Origin: an uncultured Pelagibacteraceae bacterium
GTDB lineage: Bacteria > Pseudomonadota > Alphaproteobacteria > Pelagibacterales > Pelagibacteraceae
Assembly (NCBI GenBank): GCA_902563575.1
Contig: CACEXV010000001.1
Coordinates: forward strand, 372,001-436,000
Length of the DNA stretch: 64,000 bases
Direction of reading: 5' to 3'
In this document: one piece after another, positions 39,301 through 46,923 of the stretch
How positions within the stretch are numbered: the stretch's first letter is position 1
How the letters are laid out: each line of letters begins with the position of its first letter
The notes under the pieces: generated by a model
Told to the model about the DNA's origin: nothing
The model's input: only the letters and a program-made list of their open reading frames with translations
Databases searched by the model: none
Made by a program: the position numbers and the translations under genes

Positions 39301-40810
39301 TATCATCACCCATAGAGCCTGTTGCCTCTTTGCTATCCTCTACCATTGGATGAAGAATTAACTCAAGGTCTTCAATGCTATAACCTGATAAATATTGTCT
39401 TCTTCGTAGATCATTTCCGGAAAAAGACGTAACTTCTTTTGATGAGGATAATTTTTTGTCTAAATCGACTATTTGGCTATTAAATTTTTTATATTCGTTA
39501 GAAATATAATCTTTAATTTCTTTATCATGATAAAACTTCCCTTCCTTCAAGTCTACCGCAATAAGTTCTCCGGGGCCTAACCTTCCTTTTTTTATTATTT
39601 TTTCTTCCGGTAAATCTATCATGCCTGTTTCTGATCCAGCAAAAATAAGATCATCAGAAGTTATCGTATACCTTAATGGTCTCAAACCATTCCTATCAAC
39701 TGATGCAAGAACCCATTTAGAATCGGTTGCGCAAATTGCTGCTGGTCCATCCCACGGCTCAATAGCACTATTTAAAAAATTAAATAGCTGCTGGTGATTT
39801 TGTGGCACTGTCTTACTTCTCTTAGACCACGCGTCTGGGATCATCATTAATTTTATTAAAGGGGCCAATTTTCCTGAATGTGTAAGTAACTCAAATACAT
39901 TATCTAATGACGCAGAATCTGAATTACCAGGGATAATTACAGGCTTCAAATCTTCAATATTTTCAAAAAGATCATTGGACATATCTTGCTCATGAACCTT
40001 CATCCAATTAACATTGCCTTTCAAAGTGTTGATCTCGCCGTTATGAGCTAACGTTCTAAACGGCTGAGCGAGATCCCAACTCGGAAAAGTATTTGTGGAG
40101 TATCTTTGATGAAAAATTGCAAATCTCGATTTAAAATTTTTATCTTTCAAATCAGGGTAAAAATCGGCTAAAGCCTCAGCCAAAAACATTCCTTTATAAA
40201 CGATCGATCTTGAGCTTAAAGAACATAAATAAAGTTCATTTAATTGATTTTCTCTGGCGATTTTTTCAATTTTTTTTCTTGCCTCAAATAGATCTCTCTC
40301 TAACGCGTTAGTTTTAATGTCAGTATTTTTTCTAAATAAAACTTGTGCGATTTCGGGCCTATTCGTCTCTGCGGTTGTACCTAAAACTTTTGGGTTTACT
40401 GGAACCTGTCTCCATCCATAAATGTAATAATCTTTATTTAGTAAAATAGTTTCAATTATTGATCTACATTTCTCCTGTTTTGCATAGTCGTTTCTCGGCA
40501 TAAAGACCATGCCTACACAGATTCTTTTTGTATCATCATGAGTATGACCAGTTTTGTTAATTTTATCTTTGAAAAAGTCTGGTGAAATTTCCAATTTTAT
40601 GCCAGCTCCATCTCCTGACTTGCCGTCAGCGTCTACTGCGCCTCGATGCCATACAGCTTTGAGCGCTTTGATTCCATGTTCAACTACTTCTCTACTTTTT
40701 TGACCATTTGTAGTTGCAATCAATCCTACGCCGCAAGCCTCGTGCTCCATACTTGGATCGTATACTTTACCTTCAATAAGTTTTTTTTTATTTTTTTTAT
40801 AGATTTTCAT
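36311..40810 (-). CDS. gltB: Glutamate synthase large subunit
   Basis: The large chain of NADPH-GOGAT, 1499 residues, making glutamate from glutamine and 2-oxoglutarate. After a 25-residue propeptide the class II glutamine amidotransferase cysteine is Cys26 in MEHEACGVGL. The central and FMN-binding domains follow (SGHSGGTGASP, GGLKTGRDV), then the 3Fe-4S cysteines in GCIMVRQCHSNTCPVGVC, and the C-terminal beta-helix GXGXG domain. It shares one base with the gltD stop upstream and one with an SDR gene downstream. This is the main ammonia-assimilation route together with glutamine synthetase, which is not in the window. Confidence 0.97.
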   Translation of the reverse strand: MKIYKKNKKKLIEGKVYDPSMEHEACGVGLIATTNGQKSREVVEHGIKALKAVWHRGAVDADGKSGDGAGIKLEISPDFFKDKINKTGHTHDDTKRICVGMVFMPRNDYAKQEKCRSIIETILLNKDYYIYGWRQVPVNPKVLGTTAETNRPEIAQVLFRKNTDIKTNALERDLFEARKKIEKIARENQLNELYLCSLSSRSIVYKGMFLAEALADFYPDLKDKNFKSRFAIFHQRYSTNTFPSWDLAQPFRTLAHNGEINTLKGNVNWMKVHEQDMSNDLFENIEDLKPVIIPGNSDSASLDNVFELLTHSGKLAPLIKLMMIPDAWSKRSKTVPQNHQQLFNFLNSAIEPWDGPAAICATDSKWVLASVDRNGLRPLRYTITSDDLIFAGSETGMIDLPEEKIIKKGRLGPGELIAVDLKEGKFYHDKEIKDYISNEYKKFNSQIVDLDKKLSSSKEVTSFSGNDLRRRQYLSGYSIEDLELILHPMVEDSKEATGSMGDDTPVAVLSSHFRPLSHYFRQNFSQVTNPPIDSLRENKVMSLKTRFGNLGNILDFDNLTEETIYVLDSPILSNSQIKKFKKLFASKIRTIDCTFKTTETLKEGLEKIKNDAEISVREGSTTLVLSDKNIGATRANIPMVLAVGAINSHLVNLGLRGYCSINVETSETLDTHSFAVLIGVGATTINPYLTIDSIFQRFEKKLFGELSFNDCVLRFKKSIENGLLKIMSKMGISVISAYRGGCNFETVGLSRALVSDYFPGMVSRISGIGIKGIEEKIKELHEKAFKKDVYILPIGGIYKYRKSGEEHQFQGKLIHTLQHAVGSGSYETYKKYSDGIHGLKPINLRDLLDFRKDKEEIDVKDVEPIQELTKRFGSGSMSHGALSEEAHETLAIGMNRIKGASCSGEGGEDARRFKVLENGDTANSRVKQVASARFGVTVDYLNNCNEIEIKIAQGAKPGEGGQLPGFKVTKDIARLRHSTPGVTLISPPPHHDIYSIEDLAQLIYDLKQINPGARIGVKLVASTGIGTIAAGVAKAKADVILISGHSGGTGASPQTSVKYAGIPWEMGLTEAHQILTLNNLRHKVTLRTDGGLKTGRDVVMAAMMGAEEFGMGTSSLIAMGCIMVRQCHSNTCPVGVCTQDEELRKKFSGTPDKVENFFKFVAREVREILASLGYKSLNEIIGRTDLLSQVSRGSPNLDDLDLNPLLVQTDPGDNPRYCKDKIINPVPNTLDEKIWADIKDSFNKDKKIDVNYKVQNTQRAIGTRLSHYVYKKFGNNALANDSININLEGSAGQSLGAFLAKGITLKVFGDSNDYVGKGLSGGKIIVRTSKKSNLISNNNVIIGNTVLYGSTSGKMFASGKAGERFAVRNSGSIGIVEGCGSNGCEYMTGGAVVILGDVGDNFAAGMTGGMAFVYDPKNKFENYVNPQTVVWQIPETDYWRDYLKSNLIEFVKDTSSIIGQKLIDNYEKEVKNFKQVCPKEMLDKLKNPITLKNLRSKSA

Positions 40811-42255
40811 TACGCAGCAAAGTCTTTTTTTAATTTTTTTCTTTTATCTGAAATAAATTTTTCTATTTGGACCGCTGCATCTCTACCATCTCTTATGGCC
40901 CATACAACTAGAGAAGCTCCTCTTACTATATCGCCTGCTGCGAAAACACCCTCAAGATTTGTTTGCATAGAGCGTAAATCGATTTTAATAGTGCCCCATT
41001 TAGAAACTGCTAGTTCTTCAGCTCCAAATAAATTTGGAATATCTTCTGGATCAAAACCTAGTGATTTTATAACTAAATCAGCCGGCATTTTAAATTCTGA
41101 GCCGTCTTGAGAAATTGGTTTTCTACGACCCGATTGATCTGGTTCACCTAAAATCATTTTATTAACTTCTACTTCTTCGACTTTGTCTTTACCTAAAAAC
41201 TTTTTTGGACTAGTTAACCAAACAAAATCTACACCTTCTTCTATCGCATTTCCAACTTCTCTTGCTGAACCTGGCATGTTCTCTTTGTCTCTCCTGTATA
41301 AACACTTTACAGATTTAGCTTTCTGTCTAACAGCTGTTCTAACACAATCCATAGCAGTGTCACCTCCACCTATAACAACTATATCTTTCCCCTCCGCATT
41401 AAGTGTACCGTTGTCAAAAAGATCGACTTTATCTCCCAGTCCTTTTTTATTTGATGCAGTTAAAAAATCCATAGCTGGAAAAATATTTTTTAAATTTGAT
41501 CCTGGGACCTCAATCTCTCTCGCCTTATATACCCCGGTCGCAATTAGTATGGCATCGTGTTTTTTCTTAAGTTCATATAAACTTTTGTTTTTCCCGACTT
41601 CAAAATTAAGAACAAAATTGATACCTGAGTCTTTTAACAATTTCGTTCTCCGTTCAACAATGTTTTTCTCTAGTTTAAAATTAGGAATACCGTAAATTAG
41701 TAAGCCACCTGGCCTATCGTATCTGTCATAAATCGTTACTTGAAAACCAAATTTTCTTAACTCTTCTGCGCATGCAAGTCCTGCTGGTCCAGATCCAATT
41801 ATCCCGACTGACTCTTTAAGTTCTTTTTTTACAACAACCGGTTTCACCCATCCCTTTTCCCAGGCAGTATCAGTAATGTATTTTTCTATAGATCCAATAG
41901 TAACAGTACCGTGACCAGATTGTTCAATAACGCAATTGCCCTCGCAGAGTCTATCTTGCGGACAAATCCTTCCACAAACTTCCGGCATGTTATTTGTACT
42001 TTGAGATAACTTATATGCATCCTCCAAACGCCCCTCGGCAGTAAGTTTTAACCAATCAGGAATATTGTTGCTCAATGGACAGTGTATTTGGCAAAAAGGT
42101 ACGCCGCATTGCGAACACCTACTAGATTGCTCTTTAGCTTTGGTTTCGATGTACTCATCATAAATTTCTGAGAAATCCTTTTTCCTTTTAATGGTCTCTC
42201 TCTTCGGCGGAGTCTCTTGACTTATATCGGTAAATTTTAACATTTTATCTGTCAT
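40810..42255 (-). CDS. gltD: Glutamate synthase small subunit
   Basis: The FAD-containing small chain, 481 residues, which passes electrons from NADPH to GltB. Two 4Fe-4S cysteine clusters lie near the N-terminus (RCSQCGVPFCQIHC and CGRICPQDRLCEGNC), then the FAD motif GSGPAGLACA and the NADPH motif GGGDTAMDC. It is first in gltD-gltB-SDR, reversing the common gltB-gltD order. The 168 bp upstream region contains two perfect inverted repeats and is shared with uppP. Confidence 0.97.
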   Translation of the reverse strand: MTDKMLKFTDISQETPPKRETIKRKKDFSEIYDEYIETKAKEQSSRCSQCGVPFCQIHCPLSNNIPDWLKLTAEGRLEDAYKLSQSTNNMPEVCGRICPQDRLCEGNCVIEQSGHGTVTIGSIEKYITDTAWEKGWVKPVVVKKELKESVGIIGSGPAGLACAEELRKFGFQVTIYDRYDRPGGLLIYGIPNFKLEKNIVERRTKLLKDSGINFVLNFEVGKNKSLYELKKKHDAILIATGVYKAREIEVPGSNLKNIFPAMDFLTASNKKGLGDKVDLFDNGTLNAEGKDIVVIGGGDTAMDCVRTAVRQKAKSVKCLYRRDKENMPGSAREVGNAIEEGVDFVWLTSPKKFLGKDKVEEVEVNKMILGEPDQSGRRKPISQDGSEFKMPADLVIKSLGFDPEDIPNLFGAEELAVSKWGTIKIDLRSMQTNLEGVFAAGDIVRGASLVVWAIRDGRDAAVQIEKFISDKRKKLKKDFAA

Positions 42256-42300
42256 AATCTGACTGACTTAAATCAAATTTTATAACAAATAAAGTAAAAA

Positions 42301-42321
42301 TAGGTAATTATTATTTACCTA
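42301..42321. promoter_or_regulatory. Inverted repeat between gltD and uppP
   Basis: TAGGTAA (42301-42307) and TTACCTA (42315-42321) form a perfect 7-bp inverted repeat with a 7-base AT spacer, 46 bp upstream of the gltD start. It could be a dimer operator for gltD-gltB, or a weak hairpin. No known consensus is matched. Confidence 0.4.
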
Positions 42322-42358
42322 AATGTGAAAAACTCCACAAAGTTTGACATTTCTTGGA

Positions 42359-42373
42359 GCATATCAGATATGC
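42359..42373. promoter_or_regulatory. Palindrome GCATATC-A-GATATGC in promoter region of uppP
   Basis: A perfect 15-bp palindrome with one central base. On the plus strand a consensus TTGACA lies at 42344-42349 and a consensus TATAAT at 42379-42384, so the palindrome occupies the core promoter region of uppP, which starts at 42424. This is the classic position for a repressor operator. The TTGACA-TATAAT spacing (29 bp) is too long for one promoter, so they may belong to different promoters (TTGACA with GATATG at 42367-42372, 17 bp spacer, is possible). The regulator is unknown. Confidence 0.45.
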
Positions 42374-42423
42374 AAAAATATAATATCTTTGGAAATCAAC
42401 TTAAAGTTTTATAAAAAGATTAT

Positions 42424-43179
42424 ATGGTTGAAGTTATTGTTCTATCTTTAATTCAAGGAATTACAGAATTCATACCCGTTTCATCCTCCTCGCATTTGAT
42501 AATATTCACAAAATTAAGCTCATACAATGAGGGCGGGCTTTTACTTGATGTAAGCCTACATATCGGATCTTTTCTGGCAGTGGTATTATTTTTTAGAAAA
42601 GAATTAATTATGTTTATTCTGGATAAAAGAATATTTTGTCTTTTATTGTTAGCTTCAATTCCAATATTGATTTCAGGTTACTATTTAACAAAAACAAATT
42701 TAATAAATGATTTAAGAACCTTGAGGATTATTGGTTGGATGACGATAATCTTTGCGTTATATTTATATTTTTCGGACAAAAATAAAGGTAATTTTATTAT
42801 CAAAAATCATTTAAATTTACGCTATTCACTCATTATAGGTTTAATTCATATAATTGCTCTGATACCAGGAGTAAGTCGATCAGGTATCGTAATATCGATA
42901 TCGAGAAATCTTGGATTTAGCAGAGTAGACTCAGCTAAGATTTCATTTTTGCTTTCTATACCAGTTTTAGCTGGAGTAAGTTTTTATGGATTATATGAAA
43001 CTTTGCATATTTCTTCAGAAAGGATTACAAGTTTGAATTTAATGAGTGTAGGTTTTTCTTTTATTGTATCTTATTTAACTATAAAATTTTTTTTAATATA
43101 TATTCAGAGGTTTAATATGAATATTTTTGTTATCTATAGGTTAATACTCGGAATATTAATTCTTTTATATGCTTACTAA
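42424..43179 (+). CDS. uppP: Undecaprenyl-diphosphatase
   Basis: A 251-residue membrane enzyme (BacA/UppP) that dephosphorylates undecaprenyl diphosphate to recycle the lipid carrier for murein and surface glycans. The active-site motifs are QGITEFIPVSSSSHL near the N-terminus (the glutamate/serine motif) and IPGVSRSG in the second half (catalytic arginine). About seven hydrophobic helices are seen. Its end overlaps an O-antigen ligase-like gene by 11 bp, fitting shared use of the lipid carrier. Confidence 0.95.
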   Translation: MVEVIVLSLIQGITEFIPVSSSSHLIIFTKLSSYNEGGLLLDVSLHIGSFLAVVLFFRKELIMFILDKRIFCLLLLASIPILISGYYLTKTNLINDLRTLRIIGWMTIIFALYLYFSDKNKGNFIIKNHLNLRYSLIIGLIHIIALIPGVSRSGIVISISRNLGFSRVDSAKISFLLSIPVLAGVSFYGLYETLHISSERITSLNLMSVGFSFIVSYLTIKFFLIYIQRFNMNIFVIYRLILGILILLYAY

Positions 43180-44452
43180 AATATTTAAAAATAATTATGA
43201 TATAATAAATATTTTAATCGCATTAATTCCTATTTCTTATGCATTAGGTAATCTTATTTTAAGTTTAAACACGTTATTAATTGTGGTAATAGGAATTTTT
43301 TTATTCAAATTTGAAGTATTTGCAACAAAACAGAAGATTTTAAATTATCTTATTTATTTTTTCTTTTTTTACATAATTTTTGTAACAATTTTCAATAATA
43401 TTGACTCTATAAGTGAAAATGAACTTTATAAGAAGCATATAATTAAATCTTTTCTTTATTTAAGATACTTATTATTATTTTTAGTGGTTGCTAAATTAAC
43501 TGAAACTGGAAACTTTAACGTAAAATATTTATTTTTTACATCAGCGTTTATGTCATTATTTTTAGCAATTGATATAATAGTTCAGTATTCTTTCGGGCAA
43601 GATTTATTTGGTATAGTTTCAGTAGATGAGATTAGAAGAGCCGGATTTTTTGGTGACGAATTTATTGCAGGAGGTTATCTCCAAATTTTTTCTTTCTTCT
43701 TAATTTTTTCTTCAGTTTTATTTTCAAAAAACAGAAAAATATTTGTTCTTACTTTTTTACTTTCTTGTGTTTTATTATTAAGCTCAATAATTCTAACAGG
43801 AAATAGAATGCCGCTCATGCTTTTCTTGATGGGATTAGTGCTTTTTGCTTTTTTAGAAAGAAGATTTAGAAAACATATAATCACACTCTCATTTATTTTT
43901 TTAGTAATATCCGCTGTTTTAATTAATAATTATAAACCTGCAAAAAATTTTGTAAAACTTTATTACACGCATTCTTACGAAATAGTTTTTACCTCAATGG
44001 ATTTGTTTAATAATAAAATCGACTATGAGGTAAAAAGTCATCACCTTAAAACTTTTAACGCGGGAATTGACCTGTGGAAACAAAAAAAGGTTTTTGGTTC
44101 AGGTCTCAAGTCTTTTAGAATTAATTGTGAATTTGATTTTAACAAATTGTGTAATACACATCCACACAACTATTATATAGAATTATTACTTGATATCGGC
44201 TTAGTTGGAACTTTTAGTATGATTTTAATCTTTTTAATTCCAATAGTTTCTTTTATAAAAAACAACTACATTTCTTATAATAAAAATTTATTTGAAAGAA
44301 TTACCGTTTTACCCTTTTTCTTAACTACTTTCGCCTATGCTTTTCCAATTAAAAGCTCTGGAAGCTTTTTTACAACGACAGTATCTACTTTTATTTTTTT
44401 ATTCTTGGCTATTTTAATTAATTCTGAAAAAATAAAGTTAAATAAAAATTGA
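43169..44452 (+). CDS. O-antigen ligase/Wzy-like membrane protein
   Basis: A 427-residue protein with about eleven transmembrane helices and the Wzy_C/O-antigen ligase pattern: a loop with an arginine after ILTGNRMPL, a large extracytoplasmic loop (about 250-340), and THPHNYYIELLLDIGLVG, the conserved H-x-H-N segment. Such enzymes attach polysaccharide from the undecaprenyl carrier to lipid A-core or another acceptor, or polymerise it. It overlaps uppP by 11 bp. Whether it is WaaL or a protein glycosylase cannot be told from the sequence. Confidence 0.88.
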   Translation: MLTKIFKNNYDIINILIALIPISYALGNLILSLNTLLIVVIGIFLFKFEVFATKQKILNYLIYFFFFYIIFVTIFNNIDSISENELYKKHIIKSFLYLRYLLLFLVVAKLTETGNFNVKYLFFTSAFMSLFLAIDIIVQYSFGQDLFGIVSVDEIRRAGFFGDEFIAGGYLQIFSFFLIFSSVLFSKNRKIFVLTFLLSCVLLLSSIILTGNRMPLMLFLMGLVLFAFLERRFRKHIITLSFIFLVISAVLINNYKPAKNFVKLYYTHSYEIVFTSMDLFNNKIDYEVKSHHLKTFNAGIDLWKQKKVFGSGLKSFRINCEFDFNKLCNTHPHNYYIELLLDIGLVGTFSMILIFLIPIVSFIKNNYISYNKNLFERITVLPFFLTTFAYAFPIKSSGSFFTTTVSTFIFLFLAILINSEKIKLNKN

Positions 44453-44544
44453 AATTAAAAATAATATAAAAAAAACTACAATAAAGAAGACTGGTACAGC
44501 TTTAGAAAGAGATATATTAAACATTATTACTTGTATCAAATTTT

Positions 44545-44621
44545 TGGTGCGCCTGCTAGGATTTGAACCCAGAGCCTCCTGGTCCGTAGCCAAGCGCTCT
44601 ATCCAGTTGAGCTACAGGCGC
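44545..44621 (-). tRNA. tRNA-Arg(ACG)
   Basis: A 77-nt tRNA on the minus strand. The acceptor stem GCGCCTG pairs with CAGGCGC, the D arm contains AGCTCAACTGGATAGAGC, and the anticodon loop CTACGGA gives anticodon ACG, with stem CTTGG/CCAGG; the T loop is GGTTCAAATCC. CCA is encoded. A34 would be expected to become inosine through TadA to read CGN codons. Confidence 0.96.
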
Positions 44622-44683
44622 ATAATTACCAATTATCAAAGAAAATGTTGTATTTAAAGACTTAACATCTATATATTATATTT

Positions 44684-45862
44684 ATGTCAAATAAGTCAGT
44701 AGTAATTACATCTGCAGTAAGAACTGCAGTAGGTTCATTAAATAAAAGCTTAAAAAATGTTCCGGGATATGAACTGGGATCAGCTGTGATTAAAGGTTCA
44801 TTAGACCAATCAAAAATAAAAAAAGAAGATATTGATGAAATTATTATGGGACAAGTTTTAACTGGTGGAGCTGGTCAAAACCCAGCCAGACAAGCATCTA
44901 TTCACTCTGGTATCCCAAAAGAAAAACCGGCCTACGTTGTCAATCAAGTTTGTGGTTCTGGAATAAGGTCAGTGGCCTCTGGCTATCAAAGCATTAAGTC
45001 TGGGGATAGTAAAATTATTATTGCTGGTGGGCAAGAGAGTATGTCTCTTGCACCTCATGCAATTCATCTACGGGATGGAAAAAAACTTGGTGATACAGAA
45101 ATGACTGACACAATGATTAAAGATGGATTGTGGGACGCCTTTCATGGATACCATATGGGTGTAACTGCTGAGAATGTAGCAACAAAATTTCAAGTCACAA
45201 GAGATCAGCAAGATAAATTTGCTCTCAACTCTCAAGAAAAAGCTTTAAATGCGCAAAAAGGAAATAAATTTAAAGACGAAATAATTAATTTTAAAATTAA
45301 ATCAAAAAAAGCAGAAGTTGACTTTAAAATTGATGAACATCCAAGAGAAGGTATTAATTTAGATGCACTGAAAAGATTAAAACCAGTTTTTAAAAAAGAC
45401 GGTACTGTTACAGCAGGAAATGCTTCAGGTATCAATGATGGAGCTGCAGCTGTAACGCTAATGTCCTCTGATGAGGCTGAAAAAAGAAATCTAAAAAAAT
45501 TGGCAACTATTAAATCTTGGGCTAGTTGTGGAGTTGATCCTGCGCTTATGGGCACAGGTCCTATACCTTCTTCAAAAAAAGCTTTGGATCTTGCAGGCTG
45601 GACTGTAAAAGATTTAGATTTACTTGAGATTAATGAAGCTTTTGCAGCGCAAAGCATTGCAGTAATAAAAACTCTTGGAGTTCCCCAAGAAAAGGTAAAT
45701 GTCAATGGTGGTGCAATAGCAATTGGTCATCCAATAGGAGCATCCGGTACGAGAATACTAGTAACGCTAATACATGAAATGATTAAAAGAGACTCAAAAA
45801 AAGGCTTAGCAACATTATGTATAGGTGGTGGCATGGGGATTGCCATGTGTATTGAAAGATAA
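44684..45862 (+). CDS. Acetyl-CoA C-acetyltransferase (thiolase)
   Basis: A 392-residue biosynthetic-type thiolase that condenses two acetyl-CoA to acetoacetyl-CoA or runs in reverse. The nucleophile is Cys90 in NQVCGSGIRSV, with His in AIGHPIGASG and the second Cys in TLCIGGGMGIA; the family's NEAFAAQ is present. Its stop overlaps the start of a 44-codon ORF. The acetoacetyl-CoA synthetase gene lies 1 kb away on the other strand, so the two may feed acetoacetate or hydroxybutyrate carbon into acetyl-CoA. The phbA/atoB distinction cannot be made here. Confidence 0.95.
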   Translation: MSNKSVVITSAVRTAVGSLNKSLKNVPGYELGSAVIKGSLDQSKIKKEDIDEIIMGQVLTGGAGQNPARQASIHSGIPKEKPAYVVNQVCGSGIRSVASGYQSIKSGDSKIIIAGGQESMSLAPHAIHLRDGKKLGDTEMTDTMIKDGLWDAFHGYHMGVTAENVATKFQVTRDQQDKFALNSQEKALNAQKGNKFKDEIINFKIKSKKAEVDFKIDEHPREGINLDALKRLKPVFKKDGTVTAGNASGINDGAAAVTLMSSDEAEKRNLKKLATIKSWASCGVDPALMGTGPIPSSKKALDLAGWTVKDLDLLEINEAFAAQSIAVIKTLGVPQEKVNVNGGAIAIGHPIGASGTRILVTLIHEMIKRDSKKGLATLCIGGGMGIAMCIER

Positions 45863-45996
45863 TGGAAATATCAAAACCATATAAGGGAAAAGGTAAAAGA
45901 AAACTTAAAAAGATGCCTTTTACCGTAAAAGGGTATTTATATTATTATTTGTTTTTTTGGATTTTGATACTCTGTATTTATTTTTCCTATAATTAA
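45862..45996 (+). CDS. Small membrane protein (44 aa)
   Basis: A 44-codon frame whose ATG (45862) overlaps the thiolase stop by one base (TAATG), an arrangement seen between real operon genes here. The product has a strongly basic N-terminal half (KPYKGKGKRKLKKM) followed by one hydrophobic helix rich in Tyr, Phe and Leu and a short tail, so it would insert with its N-terminus inside. It occupies most of the 167 bp between thiolase and the deacetylase gene. No family is recognised. Confidence 0.5.
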   Translation: MEISKPYKGKGKRKLKKMPFTVKGYLYYYLFFWILILCIYFSYN

Positions 45997-46029
45997 AATT
46001 TCTTTGAAAGTGATTATCATTCTCTAAAT

Positions 46030-46923
46030 ATGGAACTTCCAATAATAAATCATCCAGATTACGTAGCAAAAATAAATGATGACAATAAATTTCCGATTAA
46101 GAAATTTGGCGCTCTAGCAAATCATTTATTAGAAAAAAGAGTTGTTAAAACTTTTTATGTTCCCGAACCATGTTCTGTTGAAACTATGAAAACATCTCAT
46201 TCGCTTGAATATATTAACCATATAAAGAATAAGACTCTTGATCTTAAATATCAAAAAAAAATCGGCTTTCCAATCAATGATAGTGTTGTTAGAAGATCAT
46301 TTGTTGCAACTGGTGGAACCGTTCTCGCTAGTAAATTAGCTTTAGATGCCAAGTTGGCTTGTAATACTGCAGGTGGTAGTCATCATGCAACCTTTGAAAT
46401 GGGAGCAGGTTATTGTGTATTTAATGACGTAGCTGTAGCGGCAAATTATTTAAAGAATAAAAAATATGCAAAAAAGATACTAATTCTTGATTTAGACGTT
46501 CATCAAGGTAATGGAAATTCTGAAATATTTAAAAAAGATCGAGACGTATTAACTTTTAGTATGCACTGTGCCTCAAATTATCCAGCAAAAAAATCAAAAA
46601 GTGATATTGATATTGAGCTCAAAGATAATACTGAAGATACAGAATACCTTAAGATATTAAATGGAAATCTTAAAGAACTTAACAAAAACAGTTATGATTT
46701 TGTGTTCTACGTTGCTGGAGTTGATATTCATCACGAAGATAGATTAGGTAAACTTAAGATTACTGATGAAGGAATAAATATCAGAGATAAAACAGTAATT
46801 GAAAATTTTTATTCTAAAAAAATTCCATTATGTGGAGTTTTAGGCGGAGGGTACAACAAAAGTTTCGATAAGCTCATAGAATTGCATTCAATGCTTCATA
46901 AGAATTGTGCATCATATTTTTAA
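46030..46923 (+). CDS. Histone deacetylase family protein
   Basis: A 297-residue arginase/deacetylase-fold enzyme. The active site is visible: GGSHHATFEMGAG with the paired histidines, the zinc-ligand segment DLDVHQGNG, the later AGVDIHHEDRLG with a zinc aspartate, and LGGGYN near the C-terminus. The length and motif spacing fit the small bacterial/HDAC11-like group. In bacteria these enzymes deacetylate proteins (AcuC-like) or polyamines. It sits between a thiolase and acetoacetyl-CoA synthetase, the latter being a typical target of lysine acetylation. Its end overlaps the convergent ligase gene by 12 bp. Confidence 0.9.
   Translation: MELPIINHPDYVAKINDDNKFPIKKFGALANHLLEKRVVKTFYVPEPCSVETMKTSHSLEYINHIKNKTLDLKYQKKIGFPINDSVVRRSFVATGGTVLASKLALDAKLACNTAGGSHHATFEMGAGYCVFNDVAVAANYLKNKKYAKKILILDLDVHQGNGNSEIFKKDRDVLTFSMHCASNYPAKKSKSDIDIELKDNTEDTEYLKILNGNLKELNKNSYDFVFYVAGVDIHHEDRLGKLKITDEGINIRDKTVIENFYSKKIPLCGVLGGGYNKSFDKLIELHSMLHKNCASYF

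Noticed and set aside
40646..41110. A 154-codon plus-strand frame across the gltB/gltD junction
   Set aside because: It is antisense to two certain genes and its translation has no domain-like pattern.
41183..41695. A 170-codon plus-strand frame inside gltD
   Set aside because: Antisense shadow of gltD, which carries clear Fe-S and FAD motifs in the other frame.
44438..44524. A 28-codon minus-strand frame with one hydrophobic helix before tRNA-Arg
   Set aside because: Very short, overlaps the end of the O-antigen ligase-like gene, and hydrophobic frames arise easily from A/T runs.
45232..45705. A 157-codon minus-strand frame inside the thiolase gene
   Set aside because: Shadow of the well-supported thiolase frame; no motif and no neighbour arrangement.
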